Shown here: positions 29,031 through 38,324 of the stretch, in pieces
Layout: each line of letters starts with the position of its first letter
Numbering within the stretch: the first letter of the stretch is position 1
Assembly: GCF_028765545.1 (NCBI RefSeq)
Contig: NZ_JARACP010000013.1
Coordinates: 39,623-103,622 of the forward strand
Reading direction: 5' to 3'
DNA length: 64,000 nucleotides
Source: Aliivibrio sp. S4MY1
GTDB taxonomy: Bacteria; Pseudomonadota; Gammaproteobacteria; Enterobacterales; Vibrionaceae
The notes under the pieces: generated by a model
Databases searched by the model: none
Told to the model about the DNA's origin: nothing
The model's input: the letters and a program-made list of their open reading frames with translations, nothing else
Translations under genes and position numbers: made by a program

Positions 29031-29187
29031 TTTATATTTGTTAATCCCAATTGCGATTATGTTAGTGTGCGTTGCCGTCGCCATTTTTATTTGGGCTGTT
29101 AAAAGCGACCAATTTGAAGATCTCGATCGTCAAGGTACCGAAATATTATTCGATGAACAATCTTCCGTAAATAAAGAAGATAAATGA
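29023..29187 (+). CDS. ccoS: cbb3 oxidase maturation protein CcoS
   Basis: The 54-residue protein has one membrane helix (about 3-25) followed by WAVKSDQFEDLDRQGTEILFD, the hallmark of CcoS, which is required for haem and copper insertion. It starts inside the end of ccoI (ATGGCTAG overlap) and its stop overlaps the next start in ATGA, so the three are coupled. Confidence 0.93.
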   Translation: MASLYLLIPIAIMLVCVAVAIFIWAVKSDQFEDLDRQGTEILFDEQSSVNKEDK

Positions 29188-29858
29188 ACATTGATTTATT
29201 AGGAGCCTTTCTTGTTGGCATGATGGGGGCTGGCCACTGCATAGGCATGTGCGGTGGTATTTCTGCTGTAATATCCATGAACACCAGTAATTCAAAGGCC
29301 CCTCGTTGGCTGTTTATCTTACTCTATAATGTTGGTCGAATTTTATCTTATTCAGTTTTTGGTTTTATTATTGGTGGTGTGTTCGTTTCTATTGCTGCGA
29401 CAGCAGAAAGTTATAGTGCTCTAGTGTATTTAAGGATCTTCGCTGGTATCCTTATGTGCTTACTCGCTTTGTATATCGCAAATTGGTGGAAAGGATTGGT
29501 GTATATAGAAGTCATAGGTAAGCAATTATGGAAATATATATCACCGCTAACAAAACCATTATTACCACTAAAGACCCCTTTTCATGCAATTCCATTTGGA
29601 TTTTTATGGGGATGGCTTCCTTGTGGTTTAGTTTACTCAACATTAAGTTGGGCAGCCGTTTCTGGTGGTGCGATTAACGGTTCATTAATCATGTTTGCTT
29701 TTGGTATTGGTACGCTTCCTGCTATGTTTCTAGTTGGTGTTGGTGCTCATGCCCTTCAGTCATTCATTAATAACTCAATAACCAAAAACATAACTGCCGC
29801 ATTATTATTAACGTATGGTATTCACACTGTTTATATTGCGTTACATCAACTAATATAA
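29184..29858 (+). CDS. TauE/SafE-type (UreH-like) membrane protein linked to cbb3 assembly
   Basis: The 224-residue protein has about six membrane helices. The family signature GAGHCIGMCGG (about residues 15-25) and the later PFGFLWGWLPCGLVYS place it in the sulfite exporter TauE/SafE-like, UreH-like group. Some members with the GMCGG motif are thought to handle metals. Its coupling to ccoS by an ATGA overlap points to a role in oxidase metal supply, which is inferred. Confidence 0.8.
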   Translation: MNIDLLGAFLVGMMGAGHCIGMCGGISAVISMNTSNSKAPRWLFILLYNVGRILSYSVFGFIIGGVFVSIAATAESYSALVYLRIFAGILMCLLALYIANWWKGLVYIEVIGKQLWKYISPLTKPLLPLKTPFHAIPFGFLWGWLPCGLVYSTLSWAAVSGGAINGSLIMFAFGIGTLPAMFLVGVGAHALQSFINNSITKNITAALLLTYGIHTVYIALHQLI

Positions 29859-29919
29859 TTATAAATTTTTGCATAGTTTTGTATTTATGCTACCACTTTG
29901 GTACTGGTTAATGCTAAAA

Positions 29920-29933
29920 TTGACTTATATCAA
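29920..29933. promoter_or_regulatory. FNR-type box upstream of fnr
   Basis: TTGACTTATATCAA matches the FNR site TTGATNNNNATCAA at nine of ten conserved positions and ends 20 bp before the fnr start at 29954. It suggests autoregulation, as in E. coli. Confidence 0.7.
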
Positions 29934-29953
29934 TTATAAGAGCATTGAATGAG

Positions 29954-30706
29954 ATGATGTCAGATAACTCAGCAAACAAACGAATCCAGTCAGGCGGATG
30001 TGCTATTCACTGCCAAGATTGCAGTATCAGTCAACTATGTATTCCTTTTACTTTAAATGAGTCTGAGCTTGATCAGCTTGATGAAATCATTGAACGTAAG
30101 AAACCAATTCAAAAAGGCCAGGAACTGTTTAAAGCTGGCGATGAATTGAAATCTTTATACGCTATTCGTTCAGGCACAATCAAAAGCTATACGATTACAG
30201 AGCAAGGTGACGAGCAGATCACTGCATTCCACTTAGCGGGTGACCTTGTTGGCTTTGATGCTATCACTGATGCTGAGCATCCAAGCTTTGCTCAAGCTCT
30301 TGAAACATCTATGGTATGTGAAATACCTTATGAGATCCTTGATGACCTATCAGGTAAAATGCCAAAACTTCGTCAACAAATCATGCGTTTGATGAGTAAC
30401 GAAATCAAAGGCGATCAAGAGATGATTTTGCTACTGTCTAAGAAAAATGCAGAAGAGCGTTTAGCGGCATTCTTATATAATCTTTCAACTCGTTTTCATC
30501 AACGTGGTTTCTCACCAAGAGAGTTTCGTTTAACAATGACTCGTGGTGATATTGGTAATTACCTTGGGTTAACTGTTGAAACAATTAGCCGTTTATTAGG
30601 TCGTTTCCAAAAAAGTGAAATGTTAACAGTTAAAGGTAAATACATCACAATCAATGATCATGATGCTTTAGCTGAACTTGCTGGTTCTGCAAAAGAAATT
30701 AAGTAA
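29954..30706 (+). CDS. fnr: Oxygen-sensing transcription regulator FNR
   Basis: FNR uses a [4Fe-4S] cluster to sense oxygen loss and switches genes for anaerobic and microaerobic life. The ATG at 29954 gives 250 residues and puts the cluster cysteines at 20, 23 and 29, with the fourth in TSMVCEIP (122), the same numbering as E. coli. The C-terminal helix-turn-helix has the E--SR recognition helix ([12 protein letters not shown]). A TTG at 29945 is an inferior start. An FNR-type box lies upstream and the oxidase cluster ends just before it. Confidence 0.96.
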   Translation: MMSDNSANKRIQSGGCAIHCQDCSISQLCIPFTLNESELDQLDEIIERKKPIQKGQELFKAGDELKSLYAIRSGTIKSYTITEQGDEQITAFHLAGDLVGFDAITDAEHPSFAQALETSMVCEIPYEILDDLSGKMPKLRQQIMRLMSNEIKGDQEMILLLSKKNAEERLAAFLYNLSTRFHQRGFSPREFRLTMTRGDIGNYLGLTVETISRLLGRFQKSEMLTVKGKYITINDHDALAELAGSAKEIK

Positions 30707-30730
30707 ATTATCTAAATAGAAACATTTTAA

Positions 30731-30766
30731 AAGTGAGGTATATCTTCTGATGTACCTCACTTTTTT
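30731..30766 (+). terminator. Terminator after fnr
   Basis: AAGTGAGGTA (30731-30740) pairs with TACCTCACTT (30753-30762), followed by T to 30766. Confidence 0.9.
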
Positions 30767-30855
30767 GTATCTAATTTCTCCATATTTCCCCTCAAACTGC
30801 TAAAGTAAAGATAACAAAATGATTTTATGAATTGGTTTTTACCAAGGAGGTTAGT

Positions 30856-31803
30856 ATGAACCGCTACCGTAAAATACTTGTTGTTGGGATAATTGATCAG
30901 GATGAACAACCCGCTTTAAACCGTGCGCTGGATATAGCAAAACGCAGCACAAAATCGTCTGAAATAACGCTATTCTGCACAACGTATGATTTTTCTTATG
31001 AAATGACATCCATGTTGTCTGCTGATGAGCGTACAGCCATGAGAAATGGTGTTGTCTCTCAAAAAGTAAAAATGTTTGATGAAATCATCAGTAATTACGA
31101 TATTCCAAAGCATGTTACTATCAAAGTGAAAATGGTTTGGCATAATCGGCCATACGAAGCCATCGTCAATGAAATCTTTGATGGCAGCTATAATTTATTA
31201 GTAAAATCTACTCGCCAGCACGCAAAATTAGAAACCGTCTTTTTTACTCCAACTGACTGGCATTTATTGCGTAAGTCCCCTATTCCTGTTCTTCTTGTAA
31301 AAGAGAGAGCATGGCCAGAAAATGGTAATATCTTAGCTTCAGTACACGTAGGTTCCGAAAATCCAACACACTTAGTGCTCAATGATAAAATGGTCGATGA
31401 AGCTAAATATTTTGCCGATGTGCTTAACTCAACACCACATCTGGTTAATGCTTACCCTTCAACCCCTCCTTCAATTCATGCAGAACTGCCTGAATTTGAT
31501 GCAATACAATACAAAGATGCTATTCGTGGTCATCATTTAACAGAAATGAAAGCGCTAAGACAAAAACACGGTATCCCTGAAGAGCAAACACACGTATATG
31601 AAGGGCATACAGAAGAAGTTATCTCTGAAGTAGAAGATGAACTGCATGCTGCACTTGTTATTCTTGGTACAACAGGAAGGACCGGTTTGTCCGCTATTTT
31701 TATAGGAAATACCGCAGAGAACACATTAGATTTACTCAATAGTGACGTATTAGCGCTAAAGCCTGAGGGATATATTAGTCCATTAGACCCTAATCATATC
31801 TAA
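30856..31803 (+). CDS. uspE: Universal stress protein UspE
   Basis: The 315-residue protein contains two tandem Usp domains (about 1-150 and 160-305). The second keeps the nucleotide-binding signature LVILGTTGRTGLSAIFIGNTAE. The start at 30856 has a full AGGAGG upstream. UspE acts in stress survival, motility and aggregation in E. coli, where it also follows fnr. A hairpin follows the gene. Confidence 0.93.
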   Translation: MNRYRKILVVGIIDQDEQPALNRALDIAKRSTKSSEITLFCTTYDFSYEMTSMLSADERTAMRNGVVSQKVKMFDEIISNYDIPKHVTIKVKMVWHNRPYEAIVNEIFDGSYNLLVKSTRQHAKLETVFFTPTDWHLLRKSPIPVLLVKERAWPENGNILASVHVGSENPTHLVLNDKMVDEAKYFADVLNSTPHLVNAYPSTPPSIHAELPEFDAIQYKDAIRGHHLTEMKALRQKHGIPEEQTHVYEGHTEEVISEVEDELHAALVILGTTGRTGLSAIFIGNTAENTLDLLNSDVLALKPEGYISPLDPNHI

Positions 31804-31829
31804 TTACCTACATTAATACCGTAAAGAGT

Positions 31830-31857
31830 AAGGGTTACTTAAGTAGCCCTTGTTTTA
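31830..31857 (+). terminator. Probable terminator after uspE
   Basis: AAGGGTTACTT (31830-31840) pairs with AAGTAGCCCTT (31841-31851) with one G-T pair and almost no loop, followed by TGTTTTA. Confidence 0.6.
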
Positions 31858-31905
31858 CATTCCAAAATAATCTTTGTGGAAACTCGCTTATTGAATTTGA
31901 TTGGG

Positions 31906-31911
31906 TATAAT
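31906..31911 (+). promoter_or_regulatory. -10 element of the ttcA promoter
   Basis: A perfect TATAAT lies in the small palindrome GGGTATAATACCC, 40 bp before the ttcA start. No good -35 is visible. Confidence 0.6.
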
Positions 31912-31951
31912 ACCCGCCTTATCAGTTCCATCATTAGTTTAGAGTAAGTAA

Positions 31952-32875
31952 ATGAGCGAATTAACCAAAGCGCAGCAATATAATTTTAATAAGCTTCAAA
32001 AGAAGATCCGTCGTAATACAGGTAATGCCATTGTTGATTACAACATGATTGAAGATGGCGACCGTATCATGGTATGTCTTTCTGGCGGTAAAGATAGCTT
32101 TACTATGCTTGATATCTTAATGAGCTTAAAGAAAAATGCGCCAATCTCATTTGACTTAATTGCTGTGAATCTTGATCAAAAGCAACCTGGTTTCCCTTCT
32201 CATATTCTTCCTGAATATTTAGAAGAACTGGGCGTTGAATACAAGATTGTAGAAGAAGATACCTACTCTATCGTTCAAGATAAAATCCCTGAAGGCAAAA
32301 CGACTTGTTCATTATGTTCACGTTTGCGCCGTGGTATTCTCTACCGTACCGCAAAAGAACTTGGTGCAACTAAGATTGCATTAGGGCATCATCGTGATGA
32401 TATTTTAGAAACTATGTTCTTAAATATGTTCTATGGCGGTAAATTAAAGGGCATGCCACCAAAATTGGTTTCTGATAATGGTGAGCACGTTGTTATTCGA
32501 CCACTGGCTTACTGTCGCGAGAAAGACATTATTAAGTATGCTGATATGCGTAACTATCCGATTATCCCTTGTAACCTATGTGGCTCACAACCAAACATGC
32601 AACGTCAGAACGTTAAGCAAATGCTAAACACATGGGATAAGCAATTCCCAGGACGCATTGAAACAATGTTCACAGCAATGCAAAACGTAGTGCCTAGCCA
32701 TTTAGCCGATTTTAATACGTTTGATTTCAAAAGTATTAACCGCGACTCTGGTGTTATTAATGGTGGTGATATCGGCTTTGATAAAGAAGAAATGCCAGTA
32801 CAGCCTATTGATGCTGACGACGCAGTTGCAGAGTTTGACCCATCACTAAAACTTGATGTTATTACTGTAGAGTAA
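31952..32875 (+). CDS. ttcA: tRNA 2-thiocytidine(32) synthetase TtcA
   Basis: TtcA thiolates cytidine 32 in certain tRNAs using ATP and an iron-sulfur cluster. The 307 residues have the PP-loop [10 protein letters not shown] and two CxxC pairs (C119/C122 in CSLCSRLR, C207/C210 in CNLCGSQ) that hold the cluster. The C-terminus is acidic. It is a single-gene unit with its own promoter and terminator. The fnr-uspE-ttcA order is shared with E. coli. Confidence 0.96.
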   Translation: MSELTKAQQYNFNKLQKKIRRNTGNAIVDYNMIEDGDRIMVCLSGGKDSFTMLDILMSLKKNAPISFDLIAVNLDQKQPGFPSHILPEYLEELGVEYKIVEEDTYSIVQDKIPEGKTTCSLCSRLRRGILYRTAKELGATKIALGHHRDDILETMFLNMFYGGKLKGMPPKLVSDNGEHVVIRPLAYCREKDIIKYADMRNYPIIPCNLCGSQPNMQRQNVKQMLNTWDKQFPGRIETMFTAMQNVVPSHLADFNTFDFKSINRDSGVINGGDIGFDKEEMPVQPIDADDAVAEFDPSLKLDVITVE

Positions 32876-32891
32876 TCTTTCATTTATGCAC

Positions 32892-32928
32892 AAAAAAGGC
32901 GTTAACTTTTAAAGTTAGCGCCTTTTTT
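32892..32928. terminator. Bidirectional terminator between ttcA and the DUF2987 gene
   Basis: AAGGCGTTAACTTT pairs with AAAGTTAGCGCCTT (one G-T pair). Runs of A and T flank it, so it can stop both convergent transcripts. Confidence 0.88.
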
Positions 32929-32958
32929 ATTATACTTATATTACTGATATAAATAGGT

Positions 32959-33606
32959 TTACTTAACTAGCCAAGGCGTTACTTTCAAAGGCTCAGCAGG
33001 CAATAAAACACGTACATCATCAGCATATTTTTCAAAACTAACCGTAGCTCTTCCATTTTTTAAAGAAAGTGTCTCACCGTTTGATAGCTTGACACCTTCA
33101 GTGACAGTGTCACTAAAAACAAACGTAATACCTTCAACGTCAGGCATAAAGTAGCTTGAGAACATGCCACCTATATCGCCAAGTATAGCATCCATTTGAA
33201 GGGCGAGTTCTTTTAACTCTGCAACTGAAACTTGGCCATCAAATTGCTGATTTGCAAGAACTTCCATTGAAATATCACACTGCTTACCGTCTTCAGTTTG
33301 AATGTAAACTAATGGATTGGCTGATTTTAAATTATCATCAATAGGAAGAGTCAATTCCTGATTACTTGGAATCGTAAATTCCTCATAATGCTCTTCTTTT
33401 TCCATCCATGCTTTGGTTATTTGACACGCTTTACCTGTTTTAGAATCATTGAAGAACAATGCCATGCGGACATCATCATGCCCTTCTTTTTGATTCACTT
33501 TTAACTGGTAATACAGTTTCGAATACGTAAAACGATACTGCTCAGCTTTAACTGGTAACGCCAAACACAACAGTGACAACGTTGTCGCACCAATCCATTT
33601 TTTCAT
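32959..33606 (-). CDS. DUF2987 periplasmic protein
   Basis: The 215 residues start with a signal peptide (cleavage near VKAEQ, about residue 22). The remainder looks like a soluble beta-rich exported protein with a cysteine pair. It resembles the DUF2987 family found in Vibrionaceae near ttcA; function unknown. GGAGAT precedes the start. It begins two bases after the Bax-like gene, so both belong to one minus-strand unit. It contains a perfect matS site. Confidence 0.75.
   Translation of the reverse strand: MKKWIGATTLSLLCLALPVKAEQYRFTYSKLYYQLKVNQKEGHDDVRMALFFNDSKTGKACQITKAWMEKEEHYEEFTIPSNQELTLPIDDNLKSANPLVYIQTEDGKQCDISMEVLANQQFDGQVSVAELKELALQMDAILGDIGGMFSSYFMPDVEGITFVFSDTVTEGVKLSNGETLSLKNGRATVSFEKYADDVRVLLPAEPLKVTPWLVK
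33101..33113. other. matS site, perfect match
   Basis: GTGACAGTGTCAC fits GTGACRNYGTCAC exactly. It lies inside the DUF2987 gene. Confidence 0.85.
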
Positions 33607-33607
33607 T

Positions 33608-34342
33608 TTATCTCCAATACTGACTATTATGGCGGATCATCGCTTGGATCTCTTCTACGTAAGCTTCACCACGCTCAGAATAACGAATTAACCCATACGC
33701 TAATGCATTTGCTTCTTGTTCTGGTGTTAATGCTTCTGGAGAACTATGTAGTTTTGCTCTAATAACACGAAGTTCAGCATAGGCATTGTTGCGGTTAACG
33801 TTCATAAAGTAAGCGTGAACTGCTTCTTGTGATGAATCAAACTTTGCAACTTCATGCGCTGCGTCTTCATTACGCTTACTAGGAACCACACCACAACCTT
33901 TAGTGTAACACCATTGACCAAAGTAGTTGTTGGCTTCGCGAGCAAAACGAGAGGTTCCCCATGCCGATTCATTTGCCCCTTGGCTTAATATTAAAGGTGC
34001 AGGAATATAATCTACTTTTACCAGCATCGCGTTAACCCAATCTACATTTACGCCAGCTTCCGTTAGCTTTTCTTTATAAAGCTCACCTAACTTAGTTGCC
34101 TTATCCAAATCTTTAGATGTTATGTCAGAATCATTATCTAACTTAATGACTAATGACTCTATAAATTCACGCTCTTCCTGTACACGAGCGTTTTCAGCGA
34201 TTACTGCTGGATACATAAAATTGAAAAACGCCGCTTTTTTCTCTTTTACATCAGTGAATGCTTTAAAGTCAGGCACTTTTTCTTTTGGTGTACACGCTGC
34301 CATCAATAAAACAGCGAACAAAACAATCGTCTTTTTAATCAT
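33608..34342 (-). CDS. Bax-like glucosaminidase lipoprotein
   Basis: From the ATG at 34342 the protein has 244 residues with a lipoprotein signal ending LMAAC. The mature part matches the Bax/N-acetylglucosaminidase fold: LILSQGANESAWGTSRFAREANNYFGQWCYT, where the glutamate in NESAWG is the likely catalytic residue. It should cut peptidoglycan sugar chains at the inner face of the outer membrane. It starts seven bases after the upstream membrane-protein gene and is followed directly by the DUF2987 gene. Confidence 0.82.
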   Translation of the reverse strand: MIKKTIVLFAVLLMAACTPKEKVPDFKAFTDVKEKKAAFFNFMYPAVIAENARVQEEREFIESLVIKLDNDSDITSKDLDKATKLGELYKEKLTEAGVNVDWVNAMLVKVDYIPAPLILSQGANESAWGTSRFAREANNYFGQWCYTKGCGVVPSKRNEDAAHEVAKFDSSQEAVHAYFMNVNRNNAYAELRVIRAKLHSSPEALTPEQEANALAYGLIRYSERGEAYVEEIQAMIRHNSQYWR

Positions 34343-34349
34343 AATAAAC

Positions 34350-35162
34350 TCACGCGTTGAAAATATCATTGTTAACATCTTGGTTCGGATTATCAGAATT
34401 ACCTTTATCATCCCTCACCATTACTTTTAAAGTAACACCAAACATATTGCGGTAAATAATTCCTTTCACATTGAAAATAAACGGCATTACCACAATTAAA
34501 CCAACACCATATAATGCAATGCCAAAGACTAACGCTAGCATAATCACAACATGAATCAGCAACATTGATGTTAATTTTTTATTTGTCGCTCTAAATGAAT
34601 ATAGCAGCGCTTTTAACGGTGGTACTTTTTTTTCACACACTAAAAGTACAGCGAAACCAAAAGCCATTGATAAGTACAGTGCAACCATTGGCAAATAGAT
34701 ATTCACCAAACCTTGCAGCACTTCCGATAAAATCGTCACTAATGCGACCATTCCTGCAGACGTTAATCCTTTAAAAATATAATTAGTACGGCATTTAAAA
34801 CCAGCTGCATGACTCATGCCCATCAAACTGGCGCCTGCCGTTAATGGCGAAATAATCACTTGTGCACTTAACCCTGCAACAAAAGCAGCATAAGATATCT
34901 TAGTTGTTAGTTCCGTCTCACCAAGGAAAGCATGAAATAACACAGCAGGATCACCCAGCTGTATTTGCAAAGCCACAAAAAAGACGGCCATGTACGAAGA
35001 TGTAAGCAACAGAATTGCTGGAGAAAACGTGAAAAAATGTTTAATTGTATTTTGCCAAGCCTCTTGAAGTACGCTAACAGGGCTTAATTCAAAATCCCCT
35101 GCCATCGCTTTTTCAATACTCCCACCAAGAACAAACTTTTTTTCTTTTGGTTGGTCACTCAT
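34350..35162 (-). CDS. Multi-pass inner membrane protein of unknown function
   Basis: The 270 residues have a cytoplasmic N-terminus (SIEKAMAGDFELSPVSVLQEAW) and about six membrane helices. The pattern resembles the YciC/BPSS1780-like membrane proteins, which have no defined activity. It heads the minus-strand unit with the glucosaminidase and DUF2987 genes, suggesting an envelope role. I cannot name the function. Confidence 0.65.
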   Translation of the reverse strand: MSDQPKEKKFVLGGSIEKAMAGDFELSPVSVLQEAWQNTIKHFFTFSPAILLLTSSYMAVFFVALQIQLGDPAVLFHAFLGETELTTKISYAAFVAGLSAQVIISPLTAGASLMGMSHAAGFKCRTNYIFKGLTSAGMVALVTILSEVLQGLVNIYLPMVALYLSMAFGFAVLLVCEKKVPPLKALLYSFRATNKKLTSMLLIHVVIMLALVFGIALYGVGLIVVMPFIFNVKGIIYRNMFGVTLKVMVRDDKGNSDNPNQDVNNDIFNA

Positions 35163-35486
35163 TTTTGTCTACCACTATAAAACATAAGCCGATTATACGG
35201 TTTTCGTTAAGGTAGTGCAGTATTCAGAAAAAAGAATTTTACAAATCTTCAAAAGAAGGAGATTTATTTGTAATAAAACCAATCAAATGGCAGATTATTG
35301 GCTATAATGAAGCTCAATGAATGAGCAAACAATGGATAAAAAGTAGCTTATTAGAAAAAAAATAGGGCAATCAAATAAAAAACACTTTTCATATCGTAAC
35401 TTGGGGTCTATCATGCGCCCGAAATCCCATCTTACATTCATAATACTAAGCGCGGTATAGCTACCCAAGGCGGAGATAAAAAGACA
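35163..35486. promoter_or_regulatory. Divergent control region before potA
   Basis: This 324-bp gap separates the minus-strand membrane-protein gene from potA. A perfect TATAAT lies at 35303-35308 on the + strand, without a good -35. GGAG at 35472-35475 precedes the potA TTG start. No gene or other element was recognised. Confidence 0.4.
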
Positions 35487-36605
35487 TTGAACGTTACACA
35501 AAAATCCGAAAAAGAAGCCGTTATTAAATTAACTGGCATTTCAAAAAGTTTTGATGGCAAAGAAGTGATCTCTAATTTCGATTTAGATGTTAATCACGGT
35601 GAATTTTTAACTATTCTTGGCCCATCAGGTTGTGGTAAGACCACAGTGTTACGCATGATCGCAGGTTTTGAAACTGCTGATGCTGGAACAATTTTACTGG
35701 ATTCGACAGATGTAACGTCAATACCCGCTGAACAGAGGCATGTGAATACCGTATTCCAAAGCTACGCCCTATTCCCACACATGACGGTATTTGAAAACGT
35801 TGCTTTTGGTTTACGCATGCAAAATGTGCCAAATAATGAAATTGAACCTCGCGTAACAGAAGCGTTGCAAATGGTTCGTTTAGCACAAATGGCAAATCGT
35901 AAACCACACCAGTTATCTGGTGGCCAACAACAACGTATCGCTATTGCTCGCGCAGTAGTTAATAAGCCTAAAGTTCTTCTTTTAGATGAATCTTTATCTG
36001 CTCTTGATTACAAATTACGTAAACAAATGCAAATTGAGCTTAAACAATTACAACGTCAATTGGGTATTACTTTTATCTTTGTAACTCACGACCAAGAAGA
36101 AGCCCTTTCAATGTCTGATCGTATTATCGTAATGCGTGATGGTGTTATTGAACAAGACGGCACTCCTCGTGAAATTTACGAAGAACCTAAGAACTTATTC
36201 GTTGCTCGCTTTATCGGTGAAATCAACGTGTTCGCAGCCACCGTGCTAGAGCGCCTTGATGAAAAACGCATTAAAGCTGAAATTGAAGATACGTCTGCAA
36301 TTGTTTACTGTGATCTGGATGTTAATCCTGGTGACAAAGTAAAAGTATTGCTGCGTCCTGAAGATTTACGACTTGAAGAAATTAAAGAATCAGATACTAA
36401 AGGCATCACAGGTTACGTTCGTGAGCGTACCTACAAAGGGATGACATTAGATTCTGTACTTGAATTAGATTCAGGTATGAGAGTAATGATCAGTGAGTTT
36501 TTTAATGAAGATGATCCAGATGTTGATCACTCTTTAGGTCAAAAAGTAGCAATTACTTGGGTTGAAAGCTGGGAAGTGGTGTTAGCAGATGAACAAGAAG
36601 TTTAA
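35487..36605 (+). CDS. potA: Polyamine ABC importer ATPase PotA
   Basis: PotA powers uptake of spermidine-type polyamines. The 372 residues hold Walker [18 protein letters not shown] and [11 protein letters not shown], then a C-terminal TOBE domain. The frame opens with TTG at 35487; GGAG lies 11 bases upstream, and no ATG comes before the ATPase core. potB starts 17 bases before the potA stop. In Vibrio this operon imports spermidine and norspermidine. Confidence 0.94.
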   Translation: MNVTQKSEKEAVIKLTGISKSFDGKEVISNFDLDVNHGEFLTILGPSGCGKTTVLRMIAGFETADAGTILLDSTDVTSIPAEQRHVNTVFQSYALFPHMTVFENVAFGLRMQNVPNNEIEPRVTEALQMVRLAQMANRKPHQLSGGQQQRIAIARAVVNKPKVLLLDESLSALDYKLRKQMQIELKQLQRQLGITFIFVTHDQEEALSMSDRIIVMRDGVIEQDGTPREIYEEPKNLFVARFIGEINVFAATVLERLDEKRIKAEIEDTSAIVYCDLDVNPGDKVKVLLRPEDLRLEEIKESDTKGITGYVRERTYKGMTLDSVLELDSGMRVMISEFFNEDDPDVDHSLGQKVAITWVESWEVVLADEQEV

Positions 36606-37446
36606 TCTCCAAAATATCATCATCACAATTATTGTTAGTTGGCTACTGCTGTTCGTTTTCATTCCAAATGTAATGATCATCGGTACGAGCTTCTTAACTC
36701 GTGATGAAGCAAATTTAATCGAAATGACGTTTACGATGGATAACTATCTGCGTCTTTTTGATCCACTATACGCAAAAGTACTTTGGCATTCATTTTACAT
36801 GGCCATTGTTGCAACGTTAATTTGTTTGGTTGTGGGTTACCCATTCGCCTACATTGTTGCGAAAATGCCTGAAAGATGGCGTCCATTTATGCTGTTTTTA
36901 ATTATTGTTCCTTTTTGGACTAACTCATTAATCCGTACTTATGGCTTAAAAATCGTGTTAGGTACTCAAGGCATTTTAAATAAAAGCTTAATCGCAATGG
37001 ATATCATCGATAAACCATTGCGAATTATGTACACAGAAAGTGCAGTAATGATTGGTTTGGTATATATATTACTGCCTTTCATGATTTTGCCACTGTACTC
37101 AGCAATTGAAAAACTTGACGGTACTTATTTAGAAGCAGCTCGTGATCTAGGTGCAAACAAACTTCAAACATTATGGAAGATTGTATTGCCATTAACGATG
37201 CCAGGTATTATTGGTGGTTGTTTATTAGTATTACTACCGGCACTTGGTATGTTCTATATTTCAGACCTATTAGGCGGAGCGAAAAACTTACTAATCGGTA
37301 ACGTAATTAAGAGCCAGGTATTAAACGCTCGTGATTGGCCATTTGGTGCAGCAACCAGTATCGCCCTCACCTTAGCAATGGCATTAATGCTTTACGCTTA
37401 CTACCGTGCAGGCAAGTTATTAAATAAAAAGGCGGATCTAGACTAA
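36589..37446 (+). CDS. potB: Polyamine ABC importer permease PotB
   Basis: The 285-residue inner membrane permease has six membrane helices and the EAA loop ([21 protein letters not shown]) that contacts PotA. It overlaps potA at its start and potC at its stop, so the three are translationally coupled. Confidence 0.95.
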   Translation: MNKKFNLQNIIITIIVSWLLLFVFIPNVMIIGTSFLTRDEANLIEMTFTMDNYLRLFDPLYAKVLWHSFYMAIVATLICLVVGYPFAYIVAKMPERWRPFMLFLIIVPFWTNSLIRTYGLKIVLGTQGILNKSLIAMDIIDKPLRIMYTESAVMIGLVYILLPFMILPLYSAIEKLDGTYLEAARDLGANKLQTLWKIVLPLTMPGIIGGCLLVLLPALGMFYISDLLGGAKNLLIGNVIKSQVLNARDWPFGAATSIALTLAMALMLYAYYRAGKLLNKKADLD

Positions 37447-38216
37447 TGGGACGCACAATTAGATTTAGTTTTATGAGTTTGGTATATCTTTTCTTATACC
37501 TACCAATCATTGTTCTGATTGCAAACTCATTCAACGCAAGTAAATTTGGTATGAAATGGGGCGGCTTCACTACAAAATGGTATGAAGCTCTAATTAGCAA
37601 TGACAGCTTAATGCAAGCGGCTTGGCACTCAATTACTATCGCAGTAATTTCAGGCACAGCAGCAACCATTATCGGTAGCCTAACCGCAGTTGCCCTTTTC
37701 CGTTATCAGTTTAAAGGCAAAAAGTTCGTTAATGGTCTATTGTTTGTAGTAATGATGTCTCCTGATATCGTGATGGCAATTTCATTACTGGCTATTTTCC
37801 TTGTAATTGGTTTTGAACTTGGCTTTTTAACTCTATTAATTGCTCACATCACTTTCTGCTTACCATTCGTGGTAGTGACAGTATATAGTCGCTTAAAAGG
37901 CTTTGATGTGAAGATGTTAGAAGCTGCGCGTGATTTAGGTGCAAGTGAATGGGTAATTCTAAAGCAGATTATCTTACCACTAGCAAAACCTGCAGTTGCT
38001 GCTGGCTGGTTATTAAGCTTTACCCTTTCATTGGACGATGTGATCATCAGTTCATTTGTAACGGGTCCGACATATGAAATTTTACCACTGAAGATTTACT
38101 CAATGGTTAAAGTTGGTATTTCACCTGAAGTTAATGCCTTAGCAACTGTTATGTTAATTGTTTCACTTGCTTTAGTTGTTCTATCACAACTATTAGCAAG
38201 AGAAAAAATAAAGTAA
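37446..38216 (+). CDS. potC: Polyamine ABC importer permease PotC
   Basis: The 256-residue partner of PotB has six helices and an EAA loop ([21 protein letters not shown]). Its ATG overlaps the potB stop by one base (TAATG). Two hairpins, the second a good terminator, lie between it and potD. Confidence 0.95.
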   Translation: MGRTIRFSFMSLVYLFLYLPIIVLIANSFNASKFGMKWGGFTTKWYEALISNDSLMQAAWHSITIAVISGTAATIIGSLTAVALFRYQFKGKKFVNGLLFVVMMSPDIVMAISLLAIFLVIGFELGFLTLLIAHITFCLPFVVVTVYSRLKGFDVKMLEAARDLGASEWVILKQIILPLAKPAVAAGWLLSFTLSLDDVIISSFVTGPTYEILPLKIYSMVKVGISPEVNALATVMLIVSLALVVLSQLLAREKIK

Positions 38217-38236
38217 GTTTCAAATTTTAAAAAAAA

Positions 38237-38258
38237 CTATTGTTTAGATAAACAATAG
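38237..38258. repeat. Perfect 10-bp hairpin after potC
   Basis: CTATTGTTTA (38237-38246) pairs with TAAACAATAG (38249-38258) across a 2-base centre. It lies seven bases before the potC/potD terminator-like hairpin and could compete with it or protect the upstream mRNA. Confidence 0.6.
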
Positions 38259-38264
38259 AATCTG

Positions 38265-38300
38265 GAAGACATGCCTTTTGTTCGACATGTCTTCTTTTTT
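38265..38300 (+). terminator. Terminator-like hairpin between potC and potD
   Basis: GAAGACATG (38265-38273) pairs with CATGTCTTC (38286-38294), followed by six T. Only 24 bp separate the T run from the potD start, and no promoter fits there. It probably acts as an attenuator or processing site. Confidence 0.8.
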
Positions 38301-38324
38301 ATCACTCTAATGGAGAGTCAATCA

